DNA of 64,000 nucleotides from Shimia litoralis (GTDB lineage Bacteria > Pseudomonadota > Alphaproteobacteria > Rhodobacterales > Rhodobacteraceae): contig NZ_SULI01000008.1 in the NCBI RefSeq assembly GCF_005518135.1, positions 62,001 through 126,000 of the forward strand. Reading direction: 5' to 3'. This document shows, one piece after another, positions 44,491 through 54,541 of the stretch. Each line of letters opens with the position of its first letter. The first letter of the stretch is position 1. Under the pieces are notes generated by a model, which was not told the DNA's origin, did not search any database, and worked only from the letters and a program-made list of their open reading frames with translations. Both the position numbers and the translations under genes were made by a program.

Positions 44491-46782
44491 TCAATCGGGG
44501 CCCTTTGCGGGGGCCGCAGCCGGACCTTGGTCTTGTGACGCCACAGCAGCCCCAGCCGCCGCAACGGTCAAGCTTTCTTCGCGAGACATGTCGTCGTAAT
44601 GCTCGGCTTCCATGCCTGGAATGGCGACGCGTACTTCGCGACGGGCAAAATCGATATCCGCTTCGGCAAACGCCGCTTTGATCTTGTTATAGATTTCTTT
44701 GCGGATCATGAATTGCTTGCCTGGTTTCGCCATGAACTTACCACGGATCACCATGCCGACATCGTCGATATCAAACACACCTTGCGATTTGAAAGGCTGT
44801 AGGAAGTCGTCTTTGAACAGCGGGTCTTCCAACATTTCCTGACCAATCTTTTTGAAGATCTTTTTGATCTGGTTGGGATTGGTGTCGAAAGGTACTGTGA
44901 ACTTGAGCTTCATGATCACCCAGTCACGGCTATAGTTGGTGAGCTGAGGGATTTGACCATAAGGCACCGTGTGCACGGCTCCTCGGTGATGGCGAAGCTG
45001 CATCGAGCGGATTGAAATCTTTTCAACCGCACCCATTGTGCCACCGATCTCGACATATTCGCCGACACGGAAAGCGTCATCCACAAGGAAGAACACGCCC
45101 GACACAATGTCTGTCACAAGCTGTTGCGCACCAAAGCCGATGGCCAAACCTGCGATACCAGCGCCCGCCAAGAGCGGCGTGATGTCGATGCCCAGATTGC
45201 CCACAGCCAACAGGCCAAAGATCACAATGATTGTGGCTTTGGCAGACAAAAGCGCCAGCGGAAGAACTGTCGACAGACGAGAGCCGCTTGCGCCGCCCAT
45301 TTCTGCGTCGGCGTCTTCTTGGCTCATGCCCAAGGCAGTCTGTTCTGCAGCCAGACGGCTGTTGATCCAGAGCGATGTGCCCTCATAGACCACATAACCC
45401 ACAACCAGCGTCATCACGAAGCTAAAGACATTGTCCGCGATACCAGCGCCATTCTGAAGCAGTTGCAGAATGCTGAGATCCCACGCGTTGGCGATCAAAA
45501 TCATGATGATGCCCACAGCAACAACCCGGCCGATGCGCACAAGGCTGCGCTTGGTCGATATATACGCGGCTTCTGCAGCGGGGCCTTCGCCAGCCATTGG
45601 TGGGACAAGGTGGCGCACAAGTCCGCGAATGGCGGTGTCAACAACGGGTGCTGCCAGCAGCAGGAACATGGTGACATAATGCGCACCGTGCAAGAGCTGA
45701 GTGACCTGACCAAGTCCGATCAATATGCTGACCAAAGCCCAAGTGGCCATTGCAACGCCCATTGCAAAGTAAGGATAGGCATTTGCAGCGACTTCATCAA
45801 AATCGGTTGTGTCAGGATCCGTGCCACGCATCATGTCACGCAACCCATCCCGAGCGATGAGGGCAATCGCGACGATGTACACATAGACAAGGGTGTCCAG
45901 CCAGAACCCGAGACGGGTCTCAGGGCCAGGAACGCCGTTCTTGGTGGTAAAGGACACCGCCCAGATGGTCAGGCCGCCCAAAAAGATCAGGCCGACAATG
46001 TGACGTTGTAGGAAACGCGCCCAGCGGTCATTCACATTGACCAACCGCAAGTCAGCGCGTTGTGGCGCCATCATAAAGCGTGTCGCGGCTGCAGTCAGGC
46101 GGGGCATCCAGATCAGATAGGTGACAAACGGGCCTGCAAAAGCAAGCTGTTCCTGAGACAGAATGCTGCGACCCACGATGCGGATGACGACATAAAACAC
46201 GATCAGGCCGAAAATTTCGCGCATGAACCGACGCAGCAAAAAGCCAACAGCGCCGCGCAGGCTGTCGTCGCCGGTGGCGACGGTCAGTTCTTTTGCACGG
46301 TTCATATAGGCCCGAACCGCGGTTTCTACGGCAAAGCCGATGGCCAGAACCAAGGCAATCAGACCAAACAACGTCATTACGCCGCTGGCACCGCCATAGC
46401 TTTCAACAAAATTTGAAATCGCTGTGGATACACCGGGAATAAGAGCAGGAAGTTTGGAAAGCGCGTCCATCAACGGGGTTGTGAAGGCCGTCCAAAGTCG
46501 AGACATCTTTTCAAAGAATGTCATGTCGTTTGTCGATGCTGCTGCGGCAGTTTCCGCAGCGGCGTCCAGACGGTCAAGCAACAGACTGCGCACTTGGTCA
46601 TCGGACATACGCGCTACGGCTGCATTGATGGCCTCTGGCGTCATGTCTTCGGGGGAAATGGTTGGTGCCTCGGCAGCGGGCGCGCCGCCGGTGCTGGGTA
46701 ACGGCATTTGGGCCGTTGCGGGAAAAGCAGACGCGAGCGACAGAAATGCCGCGCAGGCCCACAAAATCATAAATCGATACAT
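44491..46782 (-). CDS. Large MscS-family mechanosensitive channel
   Basis: 763 residues with a signal peptide (ILWACAAFLSLASAFPATAQ), a periplasmic N-terminal segment, about eleven membrane helices, and a C-terminal MscS domain. The pore helix and beta domain are visible: ITPLLAGAGIAGLAIGFGAQ followed by LVTDIVSGVFFLVDDAFRVG, then VEKISIRSMQLRHHRGAVHT and VPYGQIPQLTNYSRDWVIMK. Such channels release solutes on osmotic downshock at the inner membrane. The extended N-terminus resembles YbiO/MscK-like members; its function here is unknown. A single-gene unit ending in a terminator. Confidence 0.93.
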   Translation of the reverse strand: MYRFMILWACAAFLSLASAFPATAQMPLPSTGGAPAAEAPTISPEDMTPEAINAAVARMSDDQVRSLLLDRLDAAAETAAAASTNDMTFFEKMSRLWTAFTTPLMDALSKLPALIPGVSTAISNFVESYGGASGVMTLFGLIALVLAIGFAVETAVRAYMNRAKELTVATGDDSLRGAVGFLLRRFMREIFGLIVFYVVIRIVGRSILSQEQLAFAGPFVTYLIWMPRLTAAATRFMMAPQRADLRLVNVNDRWARFLQRHIVGLIFLGGLTIWAVSFTTKNGVPGPETRLGFWLDTLVYVYIVAIALIARDGLRDMMRGTDPDTTDFDEVAANAYPYFAMGVAMATWALVSILIGLGQVTQLLHGAHYVTMFLLLAAPVVDTAIRGLVRHLVPPMAGEGPAAEAAYISTKRSLVRIGRVVAVGIIMILIANAWDLSILQLLQNGAGIADNVFSFVMTLVVGYVVYEGTSLWINSRLAAEQTALGMSQEDADAEMGGASGSRLSTVLPLALLSAKATIIVIFGLLAVGNLGIDITPLLAGAGIAGLAIGFGAQQLVTDIVSGVFFLVDDAFRVGEYVEIGGTMGAVEKISIRSMQLRHHRGAVHTVPYGQIPQLTNYSRDWVIMKLKFTVPFDTNPNQIKKIFKKIGQEMLEDPLFKDDFLQPFKSQGVFDIDDVGMVIRGKFMAKPGKQFMIRKEIYNKIKAAFAEADIDFARREVRVAIPGMEAEHYDDMSREESLTVAAAGAAVASQDQGPAAAPAKGPD

Positions 46783-47071
46783 CGGATCCTCGGGAAAATA
46801 TTTATCGCGACTACTTTAGCAGTCGAGTCCATTTTTGCGAGGCGAAAGTTCTTATAACGCGTGAATTTAGGGCAAACTTCACGTCCCAGTCGTCGTTGAA
46901 CAAAAAAAAGGCCGAGCACGAAGCTCGGCCGAAGTCCAACAGGGAGGTATGAAGGTGACTAGCAAATGTGCGTTTGTCATCTTCATGAGTTCAATTAGGC
47001 ATCAGTTTTGAATCGATCAAGGGAAACAATGCCGCAGTTGCGGCATTTCCGGTATGCGCCTGACGCATATC
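46783..47071. other. Intergenic region of 289 bp: channel-gene promoter and LysR 3' UTR
   Basis: The left part (46783-46900) must hold the promoter of the mechanosensitive channel gene. A strong terminator for the LysR transcript lies at 46901-46930, leaving a 3' untranslated stretch of about 140 nt (46931-47071) with no credible gene. A 20-codon plus-strand frame at 46949-47011 has a purine-rich AGGGAGG only one base before its ATG and no family character. Confidence 0.5.
46901..46930 (-). terminator. Strong intrinsic terminator downstream of the LysR gene
   Basis: Perfect 8-bp stem GGCCGAGC (46910-46917) / GCTCGGCC (46923-46930) with a 5-nt loop, followed on the minus strand by a run of eight Ts and then G. 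Confidence 0.85.
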
Positions 47072-47977
47072 TCAGAGTTTACCCTGTTGTCTCAACTGCT
47101 TGCGGTGTGAAATGATTTCTTCTTGCACAAAGTCGCGGAACGCAGAAATTCGCTTGGATTGGCGAAGTTCCTCGGGATAAGCCAGAAATACTGGGATATC
47201 CCCTGACTCGAGATCCGGAAGGATGCGCACCAAATTGGGGAAATCCTGTGTGACATAGTCTGGTAATACGCCCACGCCCAGATCATGCAAAACGGCCTGA
47301 AGCACCCCGAAATAATTATTCACATACAAGACCGACTGAATGTCATTTGCCAGCAAAGATTGGACCAAACTTGCGCCAGCGCCGACTTGGGCCGAGGTCA
47401 TGTTCTGACAAATAAGGCGATGCTGACTAAGGTCTGCGGCGGATTGTGGCGTCCCTTTGCGCTCCAGATATTCTGGCGTTGCGTACAGCCGCATGTGCAC
47501 AGACATCAGGCGTTTGCGGATAAGGTCAGCCTGAGAGGGCTCCTTCATCCGAATGGCGACATCTGCCTCGCGCATGGGCAAATCGAGAACCTTTTCCTCG
47601 AGCATCAGGTCGATGTTCAGATCGGGATATTTTTCATACAGCTTGGGAAGACGCGGAGCCAGCCAAAGCGTGCCAAAGCCAGTGGTGGTTGTGACCCGTA
47701 ATTCGCCGAACACTTCTTCTTCGCTGTCGCGTATGCGTGCAGCCGCCGCATCAAGGCGTTTGATCATGGCGCTGGTGGCGTCAAAGAGTAGCTCACCTTG
47801 TTCGGTCAGAATCAGGCCGCGTGCATGACGGTGGAAAAGCGTGGTGTTCAGGCTTTCCTCTAGGGCGCGCACCTGGCGTGACACCGCAGATTGCGACAAA
47901 TGAAGGGTATCGCCTGCATGTGTCAGGCTTCCTGCATCCGCGACTGCGTGAAATATTCTAAGCTTATCCCAATCCAT
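47072..47977 (-). CDS. LysR-family transcriptional regulator, divergent from the fused Ior
   Basis: 301 residues. N-terminal helix-turn-helix: MDWDKLRIFHAVADAGSLTH, AGDTLHLSQSAVSRQVRALE. The substrate-binding domain follows (GELRVTTTTGFGTLWLAPRL, then DLPMREADVAIRMKEPSQAD). It is transcribed away from the indolepyruvate oxidoreductase gene across a 172-bp gap, so local control of that gene is plausible. The perfect palindrome in the gap, however, looks unlike a LysR T-N11-A site. The mRNA ends at a strong terminator about 140 bp downstream. Confidence 0.93.
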   Translation of the reverse strand: MDWDKLRIFHAVADAGSLTHAGDTLHLSQSAVSRQVRALEESLNTTLFHRHARGLILTEQGELLFDATSAMIKRLDAAAARIRDSEEEVFGELRVTTTTGFGTLWLAPRLPKLYEKYPDLNIDLMLEEKVLDLPMREADVAIRMKEPSQADLIRKRLMSVHMRLYATPEYLERKGTPQSAADLSQHRLICQNMTSAQVGAGASLVQSLLANDIQSVLYVNNYFGVLQAVLHDLGVGVLPDYVTQDFPNLVRILPDLESGDIPVFLAYPEELRQSKRISAFRDFVQEEIISHRKQLRQQGKL

Positions 47978-48078
47978 ATCCGCAACTTTCGCTTCCCTAG
48001 ATCGTGTGTAATTGAAACAGCGCGAAAACGAAACCTGCTAGCGGGTGTTTGTCGACGATCGGCGGAAAATAAATCTTG

Positions 48079-48101
48079 TTAGGTCATAATTTATGACCTA
48101 A
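48079..48101. promoter_or_regulatory. Perfect 10-3-10 palindrome in the ior promoter
   Basis: TTAGGTCATA (48079-48088), ATT, TATGACCTAA (48092-48101): a perfect inverted repeat 49-71 bp upstream of the ior start. A -10-like TATATT lies just downstream (within CTGCTATATTG), so the site would overlap the -35 region. It looks like an operator for a dimeric repressor; the protein is not identified. Confidence 0.65.
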
Positions 48102-48149
48102 TATCCTGCTATATTGTTTATAGAGAAAATCTGCGAGGGGAGACGCGCG

Positions 48150-51100
48150 ATGAGTATCCAGAAAGTTTCGCTAAACGACCGGCTGGACCTGGACAAAGAA
48201 ACCGTTCTTTTGAATGGGACACAGGCGCTGGTGCGTTTGATGTTGATGCAAAAAGCCCGAGACACCAAAGCCGGCTTGAATACCGCAGGCTATGTGACCG
48301 GCTATCGTGGATCACCTTTGGGCAATGTCGACAGCCAGATGATGCGCGCAGAGAGAGAGCTTAAGGCGGCTGATATTCTGTTTCAGTCCGGCTTGAACGA
48401 AGATCTGGCGGCGACCCAGCTTTGGGGTGCACAACAAGCCGAGCTTCGCGGTCAAGGAAAATTCGACGGGGTTTTCGGGCTTTGGTATGGCAAAGGTCCA
48501 GGTGTGGACCGCACCGGGGACGTGATGCGTCACGCCAACATGGCTGGCACCGCAGCGCATGGTGGTGTGCTGATGGCAATGGGCGATGACCACACGGGCG
48601 AGAGCTCAACCGTGCTGCACCAGTCCGAATGGGCGCTTGTCGATGCCTATATGCCAATTGTGAGCCCCGCAGGTGTGCAAGAAGTGATGGATTACGGCCT
48701 GTATGGTCTGGCCCTGTCGCGGTTTGCGGGTGTCTGGGTGGGCCTGAAGACCATGAAAGACACCATCGAGGCGACATCGGTTGTGAATGGCGACCCGCAC
48801 CGGTTGTCATTTGTCACCCCCGATTTCGAGATGCCAGAGGACGGGTTGAACATCCGTCTGGTGGATACACCGCATGCCCAAGAGGCGCGGATGATTGATT
48901 ATAAACGGTTCGCCGCCGAAGCCTTTTCCCATGCCAATAAGATGGACAAGCGCATGTGGGGCAAACCCAGTGCCAAGATCGGGTTTGTCGCGGCTGGCAA
49001 GAACTGGCTTGATTTGGTGCATGCGTTGTCATTGTTGGGGCTTGATGAAGACGACGCAGAACGGTTGGGCTTGACGACCTATAAGGTGGGGCAGACCTTC
49101 CCGCTGGATATGCGCGGCTTTTCCGAATGGGCCGATGGTCTTGATCTGATTGTTGTGGTCGAGGAAAAACGCAAGCTGATCGAGGTGCAAATCAAAGAGG
49201 CAATCTTCGACGATCGGCGCGGGCGTCGGGTCTATGGCTGGCACAAAGGTGGCGGCGCCGGATCCATGCACGGCGAAGAGCTGTTTCAAACACGCGATGC
49301 CCTGAACCCGATTATGATTGCCCAAAAGCTGGGCGCGATTTTGATCGAGGAGGGGCGCGGCACCGAGTCTATCAAAGCGGGGCTGCAAAAGCTGGAAGAT
49401 GCGCAAAAGGCTGATAACGCCGAAGATATTGCCGCGCGTATTCCGTATTTCTGTTCTGGCTGTCCGCATAATTCGTCGACCAAAGTACCAGACGGCAGTC
49501 GCGCCTATGCCGGTATTGGGTGCCATTATATGGTGCAATGGATGGATCGCGAGACAACTGGTTTCACCCACATGGGGGGCGAAGGGGCCAACTGGATTGG
49601 CGAGGCACCATTTTCGAAAACGGATCATGTGTTCCAAAATCTCGGAGATGGCACCTATAACCACTCGGGTGTCCAAGCCATTCGCGCGGCGTTGGCCGCC
49701 GGAACCAATATCACCTATAAAATCCTGTATAACGACGCTGTTGCGATGACCGGTGGTCAGGCCAATGATGGAAATCTTGATGCACCCAAAATTGTCCGCG
49801 AATTGCAGGCCATGGGCGTGCAAAATCTGGCAGTTGTGTATGATGACAAGGAAGATGTCACCAAGGACATGTTCCCGTCAGATATTGATTTTCATGAGCG
49901 CGCAGAGTTGAACTCTGTTCAGGAAAAGATGCGGGATATCAAAGGTGTGTCGGCCATTGTGTATGTGCAGACCTGCGCCGCAGAAAAGCGTCGTCGCCGC
50001 AAGCGCGGCCAGTTCCCTGATCCGGACAAGCGGGTCTTTATCAATACCGACATCTGTGAAGGATGTGGCGATTGCGGGGTTCAATCAAACTGTGTGTCCA
50101 TCGAACCGGTCGAAACCGAACTCGGCCGCAAGCGCGCGATCAACCAATCGTCCTGTAATAAAGACTTTAGTTGTGTGAACGGGTTCTGCCCGTCCTTTGT
50201 GACGGTACAGGGCGCGAAAATTCGCAAAGAAGCCACGGCTGATTTGGATTTGCCCGACATGCCGATGCCAACACTGGCCCCCATTGAGGGCACGCATAAC
50301 GTCGTGATTACCGGTGTTGGGGGGACGGGTGTTGTCACCATCGGGGCTGTGCTTGCTCAGGCGGCGCAGATTGATGGCAAAGCGGCTGGCATGATGGAAA
50401 TGGCGGGGTTGGCCCAAAAAGGCGGCGCAGTTCATATCCATTGCCGTTTGGCAGAAACGCCCGAAGACATTAGCGCCATTCGTGTGGCGACGGGCGAATG
50501 TGATGCGCTGATTGGTGGGGATCTGGTTGTCAGTGCAGGCGCCAAGACGCTTGGTCTGACGTCGCAAGGGCGCACGGGGGCTGTGGTCAATAGCCACGAG
50601 ATCATCACCGGAGATTTCACCCGCGACACTGAATTCAAGCTGCCGACCAGCCGGTTACAGCTTGCGCTTGAGGCGCGCATCCGCGATGGGCTGGTGATGT
50701 TCGATGCCTCGGAACTTGCGCGCATTGTGCTGGGGGATTCGATTTATTCGAACATGATGATTTTCGGCGCGGCGTGGCAACAAGGCATGGTGCCGGTCAG
50801 TCACGAAGCACTGGTCGAGGCGATCACCCTGAATGGGGCTGCGGTTGAGCGCAATTTGCTGGCCTTTGAAATCGGGCGATGGGCAGCGTTGTACCCCGAT
50901 CAGGTTGCGGGCATGATGACGCCAAAGGTGTTGGATATGCCCAAGTCGCTTGAGGCCAAAATTGCATTTCGTGCCGAGCATCTTGTGAAATATCAAGGCA
51001 AAGGATTGGCCAAGCGGTATCGCAAACTGGTGGACAGCGTGTCTGACGAGCGTCTGAAAGAGGCGGTTGCGCTCGGCTACCACAAGCTGTTGTCCTATAA

Positions 51101-51569
51101 GGATGAATACGAGGTGGCGCGGCTGCATCTGGAAACACGTGCCAAGGCAGAGGCCGTATTCGAGGGCGATTTTGAGATGACGTATCATCTGGCCCCGCCT
51201 GTTCTGAGCAAAGAAGGTCCAAATGGCCGCCCTGTGAAAAAGGAATTTGGGCACCGGATGTTGCGCGGGTTCAAAGTGCTGGCGGGCCTTAAACGTCTGC
51301 GCGGGACGCCGTTTGATGTGTTTGGATATACAGACGAACGCAAAATGGAACGTGCGTTGATCAAGCAATACGAGCGCGACATGGCCGACATTCTGGGCAA
51401 GCAAGGGGATGCCTCGCATGAAGCGGCGGTTGCTCTGGCGGAACTGCCGCTTCAAATTCGTGGCTTTGGTCCCGTCAAAATGGCCAACGAGGCTAAGGCG
51501 GCCAAACGGCGTGAAGAACTGTTGGCGGCGTTAAATGGCGCACCTTCGATTCCGCGGGCTGCAGAGTAA
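48150..51569 (+). CDS. Fused indolepyruvate ferredoxin oxidoreductase
   Basis: Oxidatively decarboxylates aryl-2-oxoacids (indolepyruvate, phenylpyruvate and relatives) to aryl-acetyl-CoA, passing electrons to an iron-sulfur acceptor. 1139 residues from ATG 48150. Domain order: N-terminal pyrimidine domain; ThDP site GDGTYNHSGVQAIRAALAAG (about 499) with YNDAVAMTGGQAND; [4Fe-4S] motif DICEGCGDCGVQSNC (about 632-646); gamma domain starting VITGVGGTGVVTIGAVLAQA (about 719); and a C-terminal DUF6537 region. The single-chain form is typical of aerobic proteobacteria. Divergent from a LysR gene; the product could feed aromatic acetyl-CoA degradation. Confidence 0.95.
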   Translation: MSIQKVSLNDRLDLDKETVLLNGTQALVRLMLMQKARDTKAGLNTAGYVTGYRGSPLGNVDSQMMRAERELKAADILFQSGLNEDLAATQLWGAQQAELRGQGKFDGVFGLWYGKGPGVDRTGDVMRHANMAGTAAHGGVLMAMGDDHTGESSTVLHQSEWALVDAYMPIVSPAGVQEVMDYGLYGLALSRFAGVWVGLKTMKDTIEATSVVNGDPHRLSFVTPDFEMPEDGLNIRLVDTPHAQEARMIDYKRFAAEAFSHANKMDKRMWGKPSAKIGFVAAGKNWLDLVHALSLLGLDEDDAERLGLTTYKVGQTFPLDMRGFSEWADGLDLIVVVEEKRKLIEVQIKEAIFDDRRGRRVYGWHKGGGAGSMHGEELFQTRDALNPIMIAQKLGAILIEEGRGTESIKAGLQKLEDAQKADNAEDIAARIPYFCSGCPHNSSTKVPDGSRAYAGIGCHYMVQWMDRETTGFTHMGGEGANWIGEAPFSKTDHVFQNLGDGTYNHSGVQAIRAALAAGTNITYKILYNDAVAMTGGQANDGNLDAPKIVRELQAMGVQNLAVVYDDKEDVTKDMFPSDIDFHERAELNSVQEKMRDIKGVSAIVYVQTCAAEKRRRRKRGQFPDPDKRVFINTDICEGCGDCGVQSNCVSIEPVETELGRKRAINQSSCNKDFSCVNGFCPSFVTVQGAKIRKEATADLDLPDMPMPTLAPIEGTHNVVITGVGGTGVVTIGAVLAQAAQIDGKAAGMMEMAGLAQKGGAVHIHCRLAETPEDISAIRVATGECDALIGGDLVVSAGAKTLGLTSQGRTGAVVNSHEIITGDFTRDTEFKLPTSRLQLALEARIRDGLVMFDASELARIVLGDSIYSNMMIFGAAWQQGMVPVSHEALVEAITLNGAAVERNLLAFEIGRWAALYPDQVAGMMTPKVLDMPKSLEAKIAFRAEHLVKYQGKGLAKRYRKLVDSVSDERLKEAVALGYHKLLSYKDEYEVARLHLETRAKAEAVFEGDFEMTYHLAPPVLSKEGPNGRPVKKEFGHRMLRGFKVLAGLKRLRGTPFDVFGYTDERKMERALIKQYERDMADILGKQGDASHEAAVALAELPLQIRGFGPVKMANEAKAAKRREELLAALNGAPSIPRAAE

Positions 51570-51664
51570 GGCAGGCCTTGGTCATCTTGCTGTTGCATCA
51601 GTGCCATAGGCTTTGATCCGACGGGGCGCGTTTTGCGCCCCGAGGGATGAAAGGATACGGCTCG

Positions 51665-52543
51665 ATGACATCCGCTGGCCACGCAGCGCGTGACATCAGT
51701 TATGCGCAATCTGCAACAACCAAAGGCGGCCGTGCCGTCATCCGGATGATGGAAAACGCCACCGGACGGGTCGGGTTGATAAAACGTGCACAAGGGTATG
51801 ATGCGGATATCGCCCACGGCAAAAGCTTTTGGGAAACCATAGTGGATAGATATGGTTTGCGGCTCGACGTTATGGCCGGAAGCCTAATGAAAATACCCCG
51901 CGATGGCCCTTTGATCGTCGTGGCCAACCATCCCTATGGTATTCTGGACGGGTTGATGCTGGGGCATATTCTAGCGCAACGGCGTGGCGAATTTCACATC
52001 ATGGCGCATCGGGTGTTTCACGGTGCGCAAGATATCAACGCGCATATCCTGCCAATCAGTTTTGACAACACCCGACGGGCCTTGGAGCTGAATTTGCGCA
52101 CGCGCAAGACGGCGCATGCCTGTTTGCAGCAGGGCGGCGCCATCGGCATTTTTCCTGGGGGTACAGTGTCGACTGCGGCCACCCCGTTTGGACAGCCGCT
52201 TGACCCCGCATGGCGCAAGTTCACCGCGCGTCTGGTGATGAAGTCGGGCGCAACCGTGGTGCCCATTTTTTTTGACGGGCAGACAAGCCGTCTGTTTCAG
52301 ATTGCAAGCCATCTGCACACAACCTTGCGTATGGGGCTTTTGATGAAAGAGTTCAGAAAACGCGTCGATACGCCTGTGCGCGTGGCCATCGGGGCTCCGG
52401 TGGATCCGACGGCGATTCAGTCGTTTTCCCACGATGCAAAAGGTCTCATGGACTTCCTGCGCGCGCAAACTTATGCTTTGTCCCCAAAGCCGATGCCACT
52501 AACAGAGTATGGCTTTGAATTCGAAGAGAAATATCGGGCCTGA
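51665..52543 (+). CDS. PlsC-type lysophospholipid/ornithine-lipid acyltransferase
   Basis: 292 residues from ATG 51665. 1-acyl-glycerol-3-phosphate acyltransferase fold with the catalytic block VVANHPYGILDGLMLGHILA. This is the H-x5-D variant of the NHx4D motif, which I associate with the OlsA/hemolysin-like branch of the family. The second block is GAIGIFPGGTVSTAATPFG, in place of the usual EGTR. Likely a peripheral inner-membrane enzyme making ornithine lipid or another membrane lipid; the substrate is inferred from motif type only. murI follows 21 bp downstream. Confidence 0.87.
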   Translation: MTSAGHAARDISYAQSATTKGGRAVIRMMENATGRVGLIKRAQGYDADIAHGKSFWETIVDRYGLRLDVMAGSLMKIPRDGPLIVVANHPYGILDGLMLGHILAQRRGEFHIMAHRVFHGAQDINAHILPISFDNTRRALELNLRTRKTAHACLQQGGAIGIFPGGTVSTAATPFGQPLDPAWRKFTARLVMKSGATVVPIFFDGQTSRLFQIASHLHTTLRMGLLMKEFRKRVDTPVRVAIGAPVDPTAIQSFSHDAKGLMDFLRAQTYALSPKPMPLTEYGFEFEEKYRA

Positions 52544-52564
52544 ATGGCCAAGGCAGGAAAACAC

Positions 52565-53377
52565 ATGGCAGTAGGTATTTTTGACAGCGGATTAGGGGGC
52601 CTGACGGTTCTGGACGCAGTCAGCAAACGGTCGCCAGATGTCCCGTTTGTGTACTTTGGGGATAATGCGCATGCGCCCTATGGCGTGCGAGATTCTGATG
52701 ATGTGTACAATCTGACGACCGCTGCGGTGGAACGCCTGTGGGATGCTGGCTGTGATTTGGTCATTCTGGCCTGTAATACCGCGTCTGCGGCGGCGTTGCG
52801 GCGGATGCAAGAAAGCTGGATACCGCCAGAAAAACGCGTTTTGGGGGTGTTTGTGCCTCTGATCGAGGCGCTGACCGAACGCCAATGGGGGGATAATTCC
52901 CCACCGCGCGAGGTCGAAGTCAAACACGTGGCGTTGTTTGCCACGCCAGCCACAGTTGCAAGCCGGGCGTTTCAACGCGAATTGGCGTTTCGCGCGATCG
53001 GCGTGGATGTCGAAGCCCAAGCCTGTGGTGGGGTGGTAGACGCCATCGAAGACGGAGATTTGATTCTGGCCGAAGCCTTGGTGCGCTCGCATGTGGATGC
53101 GCTCAAGCGCAAAATGCCAGACCCGCAGGCGGCGATCTTGGGGTGCACCCATTACCCGCTGATGGCCACGACCTTTCAGGAGGCTCTGGGCCAAGACGTG
53201 AGCGTGTATTCACAGGCCAACTTGGTGGCCGAGTCCCTTGCGGACTATCTCGAACGCCACCCCAAGATGCTTGGCACTGGGACCGAGAACATGTTTTTGA
53301 CCACGGGTGATCCCAAGCGGGTTTCTGACCGTGCGACCCAGTTTTTGCGACGAAAGATCGAATTTCAATCGGCGTGA
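52565..53377 (+). CDS. murI: Glutamate racemase
   Basis: Makes D-glutamate for peptidoglycan. 270 residues from ATG 52565 ([20 protein letters not shown]), chosen over ATG 52544 because AGGAAAA lies just before it and the family begins with this motif. Both catalytic cysteines are present: [16 protein letters not shown] and [22 protein letters not shown] also matches. It follows the acyltransferase gene closely and precedes argC by about 110 bp on the same strand. Confidence 0.95.
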   Translation: MAVGIFDSGLGGLTVLDAVSKRSPDVPFVYFGDNAHAPYGVRDSDDVYNLTTAAVERLWDAGCDLVILACNTASAAALRRMQESWIPPEKRVLGVFVPLIEALTERQWGDNSPPREVEVKHVALFATPATVASRAFQRELAFRAIGVDVEAQACGGVVDAIEDGDLILAEALVRSHVDALKRKMPDPQAAILGCTHYPLMATTFQEALGQDVSVYSQANLVAESLADYLERHPKMLGTGTENMFLTTGDPKRVSDRATQFLRRKIEFQSA

Positions 53378-53489
53378 CACATGCGCCTCTCGCAATTTAT
53401 CAAAGAACGCCTTAAATCGTGCGTAAATCATTTGCCCAGATGCCAGCGATCCGGATCGCAGGGTGCAGGCAGTACAGAAAGAGGTCCCT

Positions 53490-54518
53490 ATGACCCATAA
53501 AATCGCAATTCTCGGAGCGAGCGGCTATACGGGCGCAGAGCTTGTCCGTCTGATTGCCACGCATCCAACCATGGAAATCGTCGCACTGTCAGCGGATCGA
53601 AAAGCAGGTATGGACATGTCTGACGTGTTCCCACACTTGCGACATCTTGATTTGCCCGCATTGTGCAAAATCGAGGCGATTGACTTCTCAGCCGTGGATT
53701 TGTGTTTTTGTGCCTTGCCGCATGCGACAAGCCAACGGGTGATCAAAGACCTGCCGAAAGATGTTAAAGTCGTTGATTTGTCGGCTGATTTCCGTCTGCG
53801 CGATCCCGAAGAATACGTCAAATGGTATGGCGGTGCGCACGATGCGCTCGACTGTCAGGCCGAGGCTGTATACGGGCTGACCGAGTTTTACCGCGACGAC
53901 ATCAAAACCGCGCGTTTGGTTGCTGGAACCGGATGTAATGCTGCGACGGGGCAATATATTCTGTCGCCGCTGATCAAAGCAGGCGTGATTGACTTTGATC
54001 AAATCATTCTTGACCTGAAATGTGCAGTGTCCGGCGCAGGTCGGTCGCTCAAGGAAAACCTTTTGCATGCCGAACTGAGCGAAGGATATCATGCCTATGC
54101 GGTGGGCGGAACACACCGTCACCTTGGGGAATTCGATCAGGAATTCAGCAAGTTGGCCGGGCGTCCCGTACGTATTCAATTTACGCCGCATCTTGTGCCA
54201 GCCAATCGCGGCATTCTGGGTACAGGGTATGTTCATGGGGACGCAAAACAGGTGTATGATACGCTTGTTGAGACATACAAAGACGAGCCATTTGTAGAGG
54301 TGTTGCCGTTCGGGCAAACCCCAAGCACCAAACACATTCGGGCCTCGAACTTTTGTCATATCGGCGTTGTGGCCGACCGGATCGAAGGGCGTGCCATCGT
54401 CGTGGCGGCTCTGGACAATTTGACCAAGGGTTCCAGCGGGCAGGCGTTGCAAAATGCCAACCTGATGTTAGGTGAAGATGAAACGACAGGCCTGATGTTG
54501 GCGCCTGTATTTCCTTAA
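53490..54518 (+). CDS. argC: N-acetyl-gamma-glutamyl-phosphate reductase
   Basis: NADPH-dependent reduction of N-acetylglutamyl phosphate, third step of arginine synthesis. 342 residues from ATG 53490. The cofactor motif is [20 protein letters not shown], the catalytic cysteine lies in [20 protein letters not shown] (C149), and the histidine region is [20 protein letters not shown] upstream supports the start. It is followed 23 bp later by ccmE; no other arginine genes are in the window. Confidence 0.97.
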   Translation: MTHKIAILGASGYTGAELVRLIATHPTMEIVALSADRKAGMDMSDVFPHLRHLDLPALCKIEAIDFSAVDLCFCALPHATSQRVIKDLPKDVKVVDLSADFRLRDPEEYVKWYGGAHDALDCQAEAVYGLTEFYRDDIKTARLVAGTGCNAATGQYILSPLIKAGVIDFDQIILDLKCAVSGAGRSLKENLLHAELSEGYHAYAVGGTHRHLGEFDQEFSKLAGRPVRIQFTPHLVPANRGILGTGYVHGDAKQVYDTLVETYKDEPFVEVLPFGQTPSTKHIRASNFCHIGVVADRIEGRAIVVAALDNLTKGSSGQALQNANLMLGEDETTGLMLAPVFP

Positions 54519-54541
54519 GCCGGGGATCGAAGGGAAAGAAG

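Noticed and set aside
46949-47011. 20-codon plus-strand ORF after AGGGAGG
   Set aside because: The Shine-Dalgarno-like sequence is one base from the ATG, too close, and the peptide has no detectable features.
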